Positions 48,637 to 60,092 of a stretch of DNA of 64,000 bases are shown piece after piece. The stretch spans positions 5,486,001-5,550,000 of the forward strand of contig NC_134701.1 in NCBI RefSeq assembly GCF_043290135.1. Reading direction: 5' to 3'. The notes under the pieces were generated by a model that was not told where the DNA came from, searched no databases, and was given only the letters and a program-made list of their open reading frames with translations. Source of the stretch: Rhipicephalus microplus (Eukaryota > Arthropoda > Arachnida > Ixodida > Ixodidae). The number at the start of each line of letters is the position of its first letter. Position 1 is the first letter of the stretch. Position numbers and translations under genes: made by a program.

Positions 48637-48997
48637 GTGCGGTGCTTTTTTTCTTTGGGCTGATAGCTCTGAAAAAATGTTCTGACGGTGGTGAGAGTGG
48701 AGCACGACTGTCTCCATGGCGCAATTGGCTATGCGATCGGCTGTTAACTGAAAGGTTGGAGGTTCGAGCCCTCCCGGGAGTGGTGTGTTGCTTTTTTGGG
48801 CTGATAGCTTTGAAGATATGTTTTGATGGTGGTGAGAGTGGAGCACGACTGTCTCCCTGGCGCACTTGGCTAGTGCGATCGGCTGTTAACCGAAAGGTTG
48901 GAGGTTCGAGCCCACCTGGTGGTGGTGCGGCGCTTTTTTTCTTTGGGCTGATAGCTTTGAAGATATGTTCTGATGGTTGTGAGAGTGGAGCACGACT

Positions 48998-49071
48998 ATC
49001 TCCGTGGCGCAAGTGGCTAGCGCGATCGGCTCTTAACCGAAAGGTTGGAGTTACGAGCCCACCCGGTGGTT
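48998..49071 (+). tRNA. CUU-anticodon marker unit, copy 9
   Basis: CTT is at 49,032-49,034. It has the AAGTGG D loop and CGGTGGTTGTGC at the 3' end. Confidence 0.52.
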
Positions 49072-49292
49072 GTGCTCCGCTTTTTTTCATTGGGCTGATG
49101 GCTCTGGAGAAATGTTCTGACGGTGGTGAGAGCGGAGCACGACTGTCTCCGTGGCGCAATTGGCTAGCGCGATCGGCTGTTAACCGAAACGTTGGAGGTA
49201 CGTGCCCTCCCGGGAGTGGTGTGTTGCTTTTTATTTTTTGGGCTGATAGCTTTGAAGATATGTTCTGAAGGTGGTGAGAGTGGAGCAGGACT

Positions 49293-49366
49293 GTCTCCGT
49301 GGCGCAATTGGCTAACGCGATTGGCTGCTAACCGAAAGATTGGAGCTACGAGCCCTCCCGGGAGTG
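49293..49366 (+). tRNA. GCU-anticodon unit, copy 5
   Basis: GCT is at 49,327-49,329. Confidence 0.5.
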
Positions 49367-50179
49367 GTGTGTTGCTTTTTTTATTTCGTTCTGATAGCTA
49401 TGAAGATATGTTCTGATGGTGGTGAGAGTGGAGCACGACTGTCTCCGTGGCGCAATAGGCTAGCGCGATCGGCTGTTAACCGAAAGGTTGGAGGTACGAG
49501 CCCACGCAGTGGTGGTGCGGCGCTTTTTTTTCTTTGGGCTGATAGCTTTGAAGATATGTTCTGATGGGGGTCAGAGTGGAACACGACTGTGTCTGTGGCG
49601 CAATTGGCTATTCGATCGGCTGTTAACTGGAAAGTTGGATGTTCGAGCCCTCCCGGGAGTGGTGTGTTGCTTTTTTTTCTTTGGGCTGATAGCTTCGAAG
49701 ATATGTTCTGATGGTGGTGAGAGTGGAGCAGGACTGTCTTTGTGGCGCAATTGGCTACCGCGATCGGCTGTTAACCGAAAGGTTGAAGGTACGAGCCCAC
49801 CCGGTAGAGGTGCGGCGCTTTTTTTTCTTTGGGCTGATAGCTTTGAAGATATGTTCTGATGGTGGTGAGAGTGGAGCACGACTGTCTCCGTGGCGCAATT
49901 GGCTAGCGCGATCGGCTGTTAACCGAAGGGTTGGAAGTTCGAGCCCACCTGGTTGTGGTGCGGTGCTTTTTTTCCTTTGGGCTGATAGCTCTGAAGAAAT
50001 CTTCTGGCGGTGGTGAGAGTGGAGCACGACTGTCTCCGTGGCGCAATTTGCTAGCGCGATCGGCTGTTAACCGAAAGGTTGGAGGTACGAGCCCACACAG
50101 TGGTGGTGCGGCGCTTTTATTTCTTTGGGCCGATAGCTCTGAAGAAATGTTCTGACGGTGGTGAGAGTGGAGCACGACT

Positions 50180-50252
50180 GTCTCCGTGGCGCAATTGGCT
50201 ATGCGAAAGGCTGTTAACTGAAAGGTTGGAGGTTCGAGCCCTCCCGGGAGTG
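50180..50252 (+). tRNA. Junction unit of the 2,944 bp duplication (chimera)
   Basis: The 5' half is of the GCGAAAGG type, as in the unit at ~53,124. The 3' half is of the CTGAAAGG/CCTCCC type, as in the unit at ~47,236. The change falls in GGCTGTTAAC at 50,209-50,218. This is what unequal crossing-over between two anticodon regions 20 units apart would leave. Confidence 0.75.
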
Positions 50253-51506
50253 GTGTGTTGCATTTTTTATTGGGCTGATAGCTTTGAAGATATGTTCTGA
50301 TGGTGGTGAGAGTGGAGCAGGACTGTCTCCGTGGCGCAATTGGCTAGCGCGATCGGCTGTTAACCGAAAGGTTGGAGGTTCGAGCCCACCCGGTGGTGGT
50401 GCGGAGCTTTTTTCCTTTGGGCTGATAGCTCTAAAGAAATGTTCTGACGGTGGTGAGAGTAGAGCACGACTGTCTTCGTGGCGCAATTGGCTATGCAATC
50501 GGCTGTTAACTGAAAGGTTGGAGGTTGGAGCCCTCCCGGGAGTGGTGTGTTGCTTTTTTTCTTTGGGCTGATAGCTTTGAAGATATGTTCTGATGGTGGT
50601 GAGAGTGGAGCAGGACTGTCTCCGTGGCGCAATTGGCTACCGCGATCGGCTGTTAACCGAAAGGTTGGAGGTACGAGCCCACCCAGTTGAGGTGCGGCGC
50701 TTTTTTTTCTTTGGGCTGATAGCTTTGAAGATATGTTCTGATGGTGGTGAGAGTGGAGAACGACTGTCTCCGTGGCGCAATTGGCTAGAGCGATCGGCTG
50801 TTAACCGAAAGGTTGGATGTTCGAGCCCTCCCGGGAGTGGTGTGTTGCTTTTTTTTTCTTTGGGCTGATAGCTTCGAAGATATGTTCTGATAGTGGTGAG
50901 AGTGGAGCAGGACTGTCTCCGTGGCGCAATTGGCTACCGCGATCGGCTGTTAACCGAAAGGTTGGAGGTACGAGCCCATCCGGTGGAGGTGCGGCGCTTT
51001 TTTTTCTTTGGACTGATAGCTTTGAAGATATGTTCTGATGGTGGTGAGAGTGGAGCACGACTGTCTTCGTGGCGCGATTGGCTAGCGCGATCGGCTGTTA
51101 ACCGAGAGGTTGGAGGTGCGAGCCCACCCGGTGGTGGTGCGGCGATTTTTTTCCCTTGGGCTGATAGCTCTGAAGAAATGTTCTGACGGTGGTGAGAGTG
51201 GAGCAGGACTGTCTCCGTGGCGCAAGTGGCTACCGCGATCGGCTGTTAACCGAAATGTTGGAGGTACTAGCCCACCCGGTGGAGGTGCGGCGCTTTTTTT
51301 TCTTTGGGCTGATAGCTTTGAAGATATGTTCTGATGGTGGTGAAAGTGGAGAACGACTGTCTCCGTGGCGCAATTGGCTAGAGCGATCGGCTGTTAACCG
51401 AAAGGTTGGATGTTCGAGCCCTCCCGGAAGTGCTGTGTTGCTTTTTTTTCTTTTGGCTGATAGCTTCGAAGATATGTTCTGATAGTGGTGAGAGTGGAGC
51501 AGGACT

Positions 51507-51580
51507 GTCTCCGTGGCGCAATTGGCTAGCGCGATCGGCTCTTAACCGAAAGGTTGGAGGTACGAGCCCTCCCGGGAGTG
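51507..51580 (+). tRNA. Second CUU subtype, copy 5
   Basis: CTT is at 51,541-51,543. It is the counterpart of 48,563 at offset 2,944. Confidence 0.5.
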
Positions 51581-51941
51581 GTGCGGTGCTTTTTTTCTTT
51601 GGGCTGATAGCTCTGAAAAAATGTTCTGACGGTGGTGAGAGTGGAGCACGACTGTCTCCATGGCGCAATTGGCTATGCGATCGGCTGTTAACTGAAAGGT
51701 TGGAGGTTCGAGCCCTCCCGGGAGTGGTGTGTTGCTTTTTTGGGCTGATAGCTTTGAAGATATGTTTTGATGGTGGTGAGAGTGGAGCACGACTGTCTCC
51801 CTGGCGCACTTGGCTAGTGGGATCGGCTGTTAACCGAAAGGTTGGAGGTTCGAGCCCACCTGGTGGTGGTGCGGCGCTTTTTTTCTTTGGGCTGATAGCT
51901 TTGAAGATATGTTCTGATGGTTGTGAGAGTGGAGCACGACT

Positions 51942-52015
51942 ATCTCCGTGGCGCAAGTGGCTAGCGCGATCGGCTCTTAACCGAAAGGTTGGAGTTACGA
52001 GCCCACCCGGTGGTT
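51942..52015 (+). tRNA. CUU-anticodon marker unit, copy 10
   Basis: CTT is at 51,976-51,978. It is the counterpart of copy 9 at offset 2,944. Confidence 0.52.
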
Positions 52016-52236
52016 GTGCTCCGCTTTTTTTCATTGGGCTGATGGCTCTGGAGAAATGTTCTGACGGTGGTGAGAGCGGAGCACGACTGTCTCCGTGGCG
52101 CAATTGGCTAGCGCGATCGGCTGTTAACCGAAACGTTGGAGGTACGTGCCCTCCCGGGAGTGGTGTGTTGCTTTTTATTTTTTGGGCTGATAGCTTTGAA
52201 GATATGTTCTGAAGGTGGTGAGAGTGGAGCAGGACT

Positions 52237-52310
52237 GTCTCCGTGGCGCAATTGGCTAACGCGATTGGCTGCTAACCGAAAGATTGGAGCTACGAGCCCT
52301 CCCGGGAGTG
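52237..52310 (+). tRNA. GCU-anticodon unit, copy 6
   Basis: GCT is at 52,271-52,273. It is the counterpart of 49,293 at offset 2,944. Confidence 0.5.
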
Positions 52311-55032
52311 GTGTGTTGCTTTTTTTATTTCGTTCTGATAGCTATGAAGATATGTTCTGATGGTGGTGAGAGTGGAGCACGACTGTCTCCGTGGCGCAAT
52401 AGGCTAGCGCGATCGGCTGTTAACCGAAAGGTTGGAGGTACGAGCCCACGCAGTGGTGGTGCGGCGCTTTTTTTTCTTTGGGCTGATAGCTTTGAAGATA
52501 TGTTCTGATGGGGGTCAGAGTGGAACACGACTGTGTCTGTGGCGCAATTGGCTATTCGATCGGCTGTTAACTGGAAAGTTGGATGTTCGAGCCCTCCCGG
52601 GAGTGGTGTGTTGCTTTTTTTTCTTTGGGCTGATAGCTTCGAAGATATGTTCTGATGGTGGTGAGAGTGGAGCAGGACTGTCTTTGTGGCGCAATTGGCT
52701 ACCGCGATCGGCTGTTAACCGAAAGGTTGAAGGTACGAGCCCACCCGGTAGAGGTGCGGCGCTTTTTTTTCTTTGGGCTGATAGCTTTGAAGATATGTTC
52801 TGATGGTGGTGAGAGTGGAGCACGACTGTCTCCGTGGCGCAATTGGCTAGCGCGATCGGCTGTTAACCGAAGGGTTGGAAGTTCGAGCCCACCTGGTTGT
52901 GGTGCGGTGCTTTTTTTCCTTTGGGCTGATAGCTCTGAAGAAATCTTCTGGCGGTGGTGAGAGTGGAGCACGACTGTCTCCGTGGCGCAATTTGCTAGCG
53001 CGATCGGCTGTTAACCGAAAGGTTGGAGGTACGAGCCCACACAGTGGTGGTGCGGCGCTTTTATTTCTTTGGGCCGATAGCTCTGAAGAAATGTTCTGAC
53101 GGTGGTGAGAGTGGAGCACGACTGTCTCCGTGGCGCAATTGGCTATGCGAAAGGCTGTTAACCGGAAGGTGTGAGGTTCGAGTCCTCCCGGGAGTGGTGT
53201 GTTGCTTTTTTTTTGTTTTGATAGCTTTGAAGATATGTTCTGATGGTGGTGAGAGTGGAGCAGGACTGTCTCCATGGCGCAATTGGCTAGCGCGATCGGC
53301 TGTTAACCGAAAGGTTGGAGATACGAGCCCACCCGGTGGTGGTGCGGCGCTTTTTTTGGGGGGCTGATAGCTCTGAAGAAATCTTCTGACGGTGGTGAGA
53401 GTGGAGCACGACTGTCTCCATGGCGCAATTGGCTATGCAATCGGCTGTTAACTGAAAGGATGGAGATTAGAGCCCTCGCGGGAGTGGTGTGTTGCTTTTT
53501 TTGGGGGCTGATAGCTTTAAAGATATGTTCTGATGGTGGTGAGAGTGGAGCAGGACTGTCTCCGTGGCGCAATTGGCTAGTGCGATCGGCTGTTAACCGA
53601 GAGGTTGGAGGTTCGAGCCCACCCGGTGGTGGTGCGGCGATTTTTTTCCTTTGGGCTGATAGCTCTGAAAAAATGTTCTGACGGTGGTGAGAGTGGAGCA
53701 CGACTGTCTCCATGGCGCAATTGGCTATGCGATCGGCTGTTAACTGAAAGGTTGGAGGTTCGAGCCCTCCCGGGAGTGGTGTGTTGCTTTTTTTTGGGGC
53801 TGATAGCTTTGAATATATGTTCTGATGGTGGTGAGAGTGCAGCAGGACTGTCTCCGTGGCGCAATTGGCTAGAGCGATCGGCTGTTAACCGAAAGGTTGG
53901 ATGTTCGAGCCCTCCCGGGAGTGGTGTGTTGCTTTTTTTTCTTTGGGCCGATAGCTTTGAAGATAAGTTCAGATGGTGGTGAGAGTGGAGAACGACTGTC
54001 TCCGTGGCGCAATTGGCTAGCGCGATCGGCTGTTAACCGAAAGGTTGGAGGTTCAATCCCACCCGGTGGTGCTGCGGCGCTTTTTTTTCCTTTGGGCTGA
54101 TAGCTCTGAAGAAATCTGACGGTGGTGAGAGTGGAGCACGACTGTCTTCGTGGCGAAATTGGCTATGCGATACGGCTGTTAACTGAAAGGTTGGAGGTTG
54201 GAGCCCTCCCGGGAGTGGTGTGTTGCTTTTTTTTATTTTGGGCTGATAGCTTTGAAAATATGTTCTGATGGTGGTGAGTGTGGAGTAGGACTGTCTCCCT
54301 GGCGCAATTGGCTAGCGCGATCGGCTGTTAACCGAAAGGTTGGAGGTACGAGCCCACCCGGTGGAGGTGCGGCGCTTTCTTTTCTTTGGACTGATAGCTT
54401 TGAAGATATGTTCTGATGGTGGTGAGAGTGGAGCACGACTGTCTTCGTGGCGCGATTGGCTAGCGCGATCGGCTGTTAACCGAGAGGTTGGAGGTGCGAG
54501 CCCACCCGGTGGTGGTGCGGCGATTTTTTTCCCTTGGGCTGATAGCTCTGAAGAAATGTTCTGACGGTGGTGAGAGTGGAGCAGGACTGTCTCCGTGGCG
54601 CAATTGGCTACCGCGATCGGCTGTTAACCGAGATGTTGGAGGTACTAGCCCACCCGGTGGAGGTGCGGCGCTTTTTTTTCTTTGGGCTGATAGCTTTGAA
54701 GATATGTTCTGATGGTGGTGAAAGTGGAGAACGACTGTCTCCGTGGCGCAATTGGCTAGAGCGATCGGCTGTTAACCGAAAGGTTGGATGTTCGAGCCCT
54801 CCCGGGAGTGGTGTGTTGCTTTTTTTTCTTTTGGCTGATAGCTTCGAAGATATGTTCTGATAGTGGTGAGAGTGGAGCAGGACTGTCTCCGTGGCGCAAT
54901 TGGCTAGCGCGATCGGCTGTTAACCGAAAGGTTGGAGGTACGAGCCCACCCAGTGGAGGTGCGGCGCTTTCTTTTCTTTGGACTGATAGCTTTGAAGATA
55001 TGTTCTGATGGTGGTGAGAGTGGAGCACGACT

Positions 55033-55106
55033 GTCTTCGTGGCGCGATTGGCTAGCGCGATCGGCGCTTAACCGAGAGGTTGGAGGATCGAGCCCACCCG
55101 GTGGTG
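55033..55106 (+). pseudogene. CGCTTAA-loop unit (nominal CTT, no U33)
   Basis: The nominal anticodon is at 55,067-55,069. The T loop starts ATCGAGC rather than TTCGAGC. Confidence 0.48.
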
Positions 55107-55325
55107 GTGCGGCGATTTTTTTCCTTTGGGCTGATAGCTCTGAAGAAATATTCTGACGGTGGTGAGAGTGAAGCACGACTGTCTCCATGGCGCAATTGGC
55201 TATGCGATCGGCTGTTAACTGAAAGGTTGGAGGTTCGAGCCCTCCCGGGAGTGGTGTGTTGCGTTTTTTTCGGTGCTGATAGCTTTGAAGATCTATTCTG
55301 ATGTTGGTGAGAGTGGAGCAGGACT

Positions 55326-55399
55326 GTCTCCGTGGCGCAATTGGCTAGCGCGATCGGCTCTTAACCGAAAGGTTGGAGGTACGAGCCCTCCCGGGAGTG
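55326..55399 (+). tRNA. Second CUU subtype, copy 6
   Basis: CTT is at 55,360-55,362, with a perfect T stem. Confidence 0.5.
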
Positions 55400-56644
55400 G
55401 TGCGGTGCTTTTTTTTCTTTGGGCTGATAGCTATGAACATATGTTCTGATGGTGGTGAGAGTGGAGCACGACTGTCTCCGTGGCGCAATTGGCTAGCGCG
55501 ATCGGCTGTTAACCGAGAGGTTGGAGGTTCGAGCCCACCCGGTGGTGGTGCGGCGATTTTTTTCCTTTGGGCTGATAGCTTTAAAGATATGTTCTGATGG
55601 TGGTGAGAGTGGAGCACGACTACCTCCATGGCGCAAATGGCTATTCGATCGGCTGTTAACTGAAAGGTTGGATATTCGAGCCCTCCCGGGAGTGGTGTGT
55701 TGCTTTTTTTCTTTGGGCTGATAGCTTTGAAGTTATGTTCTGATGGTGGTTAGAGTTGAGAATGACTGTATCCGTGGCGCAATTGGCTAGAGCGATCGGC
55801 TGTTAACCGAAAGGTTGGATGTTCGAGCCCTCCCGGGAGTGGTGTGTTGCTTTTTTTCTTTGGGCTGATAGCTTTGAAAATATGTTCTGGTGGTGTTGAG
55901 TGTGGAGCAGGACTGTCTCCGTGACGCAATTGGCTAGCGCGATCGGCTGTTAACCGAAAGGTTGGAGGTACGAGCCCACCCGGTGGTGGCTCGGCGCTTT
56001 TTTTCCTTTGAGCTGATAGCTCTGAAGAAATTTTCTGACGGTGGTGAGAGTGGATCACGACTGTCTTCGTGGCGCAATTGGCTATGCGATCGGCTGTTAA
56101 CTGAAAGGTTGGAGGTTCGAGCCCTCGCGGGAGTGGTGTGTTGCTTTTTTAGGGGGCTGATAGCTTTAAAGATATGTTCTGATGGTGGTGAGAGTGGAGC
56201 AGGACTGTCTCCGTGGCGCAATTGGCTAGTGCGATCGGCTGTTAACCGAGAGGTTGGAGGTTCGAGCCCACCCGGTGGTGGTGCGGCGATTTTTTTCCTT
56301 TGGGCTGATAGCTCTGAAAAAATGTTCTGACGGTGGTGAGAGTGGAGCACGACTGTCTCCATGGCGCAATTGGCTATGCGATTGGCTGTTAACTGAAAGG
56401 TTGGAGGTTCGAGCCCTCCCGGGAGTGGTGTGTTGCTTTTTTTGGGCTGATAGCTTTGAAGATATGTTTTGATGGTGGTGAGAGTGGAGCACGACTGTCT
56501 CCCTGGCGCAATTGGCTAGTGCGATCGGCTGTTAACCGAAAGGTTGGAGGTTAGAGCCCACCTGGTGGTGGTGCGGCGCTTTTTTTTCTTTGGGCTGATA
56601 GCTTTGAAGATATGTTCTGATGGTTGTGAGAGTGGAGCACGACT

Positions 56645-56718
56645 ATCTCCGTGGCGCAATTGGCTAGCGCGATCGGCTCTTAACCGAAAGGTTGGAGTTA
56701 CGAGCCCACCCGGTGGTG
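56645..56718 (+). tRNA. CUU-anticodon marker unit, copy 11
   Basis: CTT is at 56,679-56,681. The following unit has switched to the GCGAAAGG type, so the usual train of units after the marker is cut short. Confidence 0.55.
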
Positions 56719-57516
56719 GTGCTCCGCTTTTTTTCTTTGGGCTGATGGCTCTGGAGAAATGTTCTGATGGTGGTGAGAGCGGAGCACGACTGTCTCCGTG
56801 GCGCAATTGGCTATGCGAAAGGCTGTTAACCGGAAGGTGTGAGGTTCGAGTCCTCCCGGGAGTGGTGTGTTGCTTTTTTTTGTTCTGATAGCTTTGAAGA
56901 TATATTCTGATGGTGGTGAGAGTGGAGCAGGACTGTCTCCATGGCGCAATTGGCTAGCGCGATCGGCTGTTAACCGAAAGGTTGGAGATACGAGCCCACC
57001 CGGTGGTGGTGCGGCGCTTTTTTTGGGGGGCTGATAGCTCTGAAGAAATCTTCTGATGGTGGTGAGAGTGGAGCACGACTGTCTCCATGTCGCAATTGGC
57101 TATGCGATCGGCTGTTAACTGAAAGGTTGGAGATTAGAGCCCTCGCGGGAGTGGTGTGTTGCTTTTTTTGGGGGCTGATAGCTTTAAAGATATGTTCTGA
57201 TGGTGGTGAGAGTGGAGCAGGACTGTCTCCGGGGCGCAATTGGCTAGTGCGATCGGCTGTTAACAGAGAGGTTGGAGGGTCGAGCCCACCCGGTGGTGGT
57301 GCGGCGATTTTTTTCCTTTGGGCTGATAGCTCTGAAAAAATGTTCTGACGGTGGTGAGAGTGGAGCACGACTGTCTCCATGGCGCAATTGGCTAAGAGAT
57401 CGGCTGTTAACTGAAAGGTTGGAGGTTCGAGCCCTCCCGGGAGTGGTGTGTTGCTTTTTTTTTGGGCTGATAGCTTTGAAGATATGTTCTGATGGTGGTG
57501 AGAGTGGAGCAGGACT

Positions 57517-57590
57517 GTCTCCGTGGCGCAATTGGCTAGCGCGATCGGCTCTTAACCGAAAGGTTGGAGGTTCGAGCCCACCCGGTGGTG
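57517..57590 (+). tRNA. CUU-anticodon unit in a TTCGAGC / CCACC background
   Basis: CTT is at 57,551-57,553, with T loop TTCGAGC and T stem GGAGG/CCACC. The homologous units near 38.15 and 42.1 kb have GTT, so this is a third, independent route to CTT in the window. Confidence 0.48.
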
Positions 57591-60018
57591 GTGCGGAGCT
57601 TTTTTCCTTTGGGCTGATAGCTCTGAAGAAATGTTCTGACGGTGGTGAGAGTAGAGCACGACTGTCTTCGTGGCGCAATTGGCTATGCGATCGGCTGTTA
57701 ACTGAAAGGTTGGAGGTTGGAGCCCTCATGGGAGTGGTGTGTTGCTTTTTTTCTTTGGGCTGATAGCTTTGAAGATATGTTCTGATGGTGGTGAGAGTGG
57801 AGCAGGACTGTCTCCGTGGCGCAATTGGCTACCGCGATCGGCTGTTAACCGAAAGGTTGGAGGTACGAGCCCACCCAGTTGAGGTGCGGCGCTTTTTTTT
57901 CTTTGGGCTGATAGCTTTGAAGATATGTTCTGATGGTGGTGAGAGTGGAGAACGACTGTCTCCGTGGCGCAATTGGCTAGAGCGATCGGCTGTTAACCGA
58001 AAGGTTGGATGTTCGAGCCCTCCCGGGAGTGGTGTGTTGCTTTTTTTTCTTTGGGCTGATAGCTTCGAAGATATGTTCTGATAGTGGTGAGAGTGGAGCA
58101 GGACTGTCTCCGTGGCGCAATTGGCTACCGCGATCGGCTGTTAACCGAAAGGTTGGAGGTACGAGCCCATCCGGTGGAGGTGCGGCGCTTTTTTTTCGTT
58201 GGGCTGATAGCTTTGAAGATAAGTTCAGATGGTGGTGAGAGTGGAGAACGACTGTCTTCGTGGCGAAAGTGGCTATGCGATACGGCTGTTAACTGAAAGG
58301 TTGGAGGTTGGAGCCCTCCCGGGAGTGGTGTGTTGCTTTTTTTTATTTTGGGCTGATAGCTTTGAAAATATGTTCTGATGGTGGTGAGTGTGGAGTAGGA
58401 CTGTCTCCCTGGCGCAATTGGCTAGCGCGATCGGCTGTTAACCGAAAGGTTGGAGTTACGAGCCCACCCGGTGGAGGTGCGGCGCTTTCTTTTCTTTGGA
58501 CTGATAGCTTTGAAGATATGTTCTGATGGTGGTGAGAGTGGAGCACGACTGTCTTCGTGGCGCGATTGGCTAGCGCCATCGGCTGTTAACCGAGAGGTTG
58601 GAGGTGCGAGCCCACCCGGTGGTGGTGCGGCGATTTTTTTCCCTTGGGCTGATAGCTCTGAAGAAATGTTCTGATGGTGGTGAGAGTGGAGCACAACTGT
58701 CTCCGTGGCGCAATTGGCTAGCGCGATCGGCTGTTAACCGAGAGGTTGGAGGTTCGAGCCCACCCGGTGGTGGTGCGGCGATTTTTTTCCTTTGGGCTGA
58801 TAGCTTTAAAGATATGTTCTGATGGTGGTGAGAGTGGAGCACGACTACCTCCATGGCGCAAATGGCTATTCGATCGGCTGTTAACTGAAAGGTTGGATAT
58901 TCGAGCCCTCCCGGGAGTGGTGTGTTGCTTTTTTTCTTTGGGCTGATAGCTTTGAAGATATGTTCTGATGGTGGTGAGAGTGGAGCAGGACTGTCTCCGT
59001 GGCGCCATTGGCTACCGCGATCGGCTGTTAACCGAAAGGTTGGAGGTACGAGCCCACCCGGTGGAGATGCGGCGCTGTTTTTTCTTTGGGCTGATAGCTT
59101 TGAAGTTATGTTCTGATGGTGGTTAGAGTTGAGAACGACTGTATCCGTGGCGCAATTGGCTAGAGCGATCGGCTGTTAACCGAAAGGTTGGATGTTCGAG
59201 CCCTCCCGGGAGTGGTGTGTTGCTTTTTTTTCTTTGGGCTGGTAGCTTTGAAAATATGTTCTTGTGGTGTTGAGTGTGGAGCAGGACTGTCTCCGTGACG
59301 CAATATGCTAGCGCGATCGGCTGTTAACCGAAAGGTTGGAGGTACGAGCCCACCCGGTGGTGGTGCGGCGCTTTTTTTTCCTTTGAGCTGATAGCTCTGA
59401 AGAAATCTTCTGACGGTGGTGAGAGTGGATCACGACTGTCTTCGTGGCGCAATTGGCTATGCGATCGGCTGTTAACTGAAAGGTTGGAGGTTCGAGCCCT
59501 CGCGGGAGTGGTGTGTTGCTTTTTTAGGGGGCTGATAGCTTTAAAGGTATGTTCTGATGGTGGTGAGAGTGGAGCAGGACTGTCTCCGTGGCGCAATTGG
59601 CTAGTGCGATCGGCTGTTAACCGAGAGGTTGGAGGTTCGAGCCCACCCGGTGGTGGTGCGGCGATTTCTTTCCTTTGGGCTGATAGCTCTGATAAAATAT
59701 TCTGACGGTGGTGAGAGTGGAGCACGACTGTCTCCATGGCGCAATTGGCTATGCGATCGGCTGTTAACTGAAAGGTTGGAGGTTCGAGCCCTCCCGGGAG
59801 TGGTGTGTTGCTTTTTTTGGGCTGATAGCTTTGAAGATATGTTTTGATGGTGGTGAGAGTGGAGCACGACTGTCTCCCTGGCGCAATTGGCTAGTGCGAT
59901 CGGCTGTTAACCGAAAGGTTGGAGGTTAGAGCCCACCTGGTGGTGGTGCGGCGCTTTTTTTCTTTGGGCTGATAGCTTTGAAGATATGTTCTGATGGTTG
60001 TGAGAGTGGAGCACGACT

Positions 60019-60092
60019 ATCTCCGTGGCGCAATTGGCTAGCGCGATCGGCTCTTAACCGAAAGGTTGGAGTTACGAGCCCACCCGGTGGTG
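60019..60092 (+). tRNA. CUU-anticodon marker unit, copy 12
   Basis: CTT is at 60,053-60,055. The unit after it keeps GAAACGTTGGAGG but then switches to the CATCCGGTGGAGG tail, so the marker train is truncated. Confidence 0.55.

Larger units (their letters stand above)
44157..48997 (+). repeat. CUU-phased higher-order repeat 8 (4,841 bp, 33 units)
   Basis: This is the longest segment. It contains an internal 1,317-1,318 bp (nine-unit) repeat: the units near 44,730, 45,090 and 45,238 recur near 46,048, 46,407 and 46,555. Confidence 0.7.
47275..50218 (+). repeat. 2,944 bp tandem duplication, first copy (20 units)
   Basis: The landmark GGCTGTTAAC occurs at 47,265-47,274, 50,209-50,218 and 53,153-53,162, exactly 2,944 bases apart, and every unit between matches its partner. 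2,944 is 20 x 147.2. The limits are set by convention at the end of the shared landmark. Confidence 0.85.
50219..53162 (+). repeat. 2,944 bp tandem duplication, second copy
   Basis: It is nearly identical to the first copy. The one difference I can point to is a C-to-G change near 51,829 (CTAGTGGGATCGG against CTAGTGCGATCGG at ~48,885). The duplication is very recent, or an assembly artefact. Confidence 0.85.
51942..56644 (+). repeat. CUU-phased higher-order repeat 10 (4,703 bp, 32 units)
   Basis: The segment runs between markers at 51,942 and 56,645. It begins as the end of the 2,944 bp duplication and continues with variants shared with 33-36 kb, for example 55,521 with 34,361. Confidence 0.68.
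56645..60018 (+). repeat. CUU-phased higher-order repeat 11 (3,374 bp, 23 units)
   Basis: The segment runs between markers at 56,645 and 60,019. It contains a run matching 37.9-38.8 and 41.8-42.8 kb, then one matching 34-36 kb. Confidence 0.65.

Noticed and set aside
48434..49159. 241-codon minus-strand frame, proline- and serine-rich, as a secreted or repeat protein
   Set aside because: It is the antisense of the tRNA-like units. The basic/proline pattern comes from the T-arm complement and the oligo-A complement of the terminator.
47265..53162. Treating the 2,944 bp duplication as certain biology
   Set aside because: Near-identity of the copies is also what an assembly error would give. 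It is reported as a duplication in the sequence, with the artefact left open.
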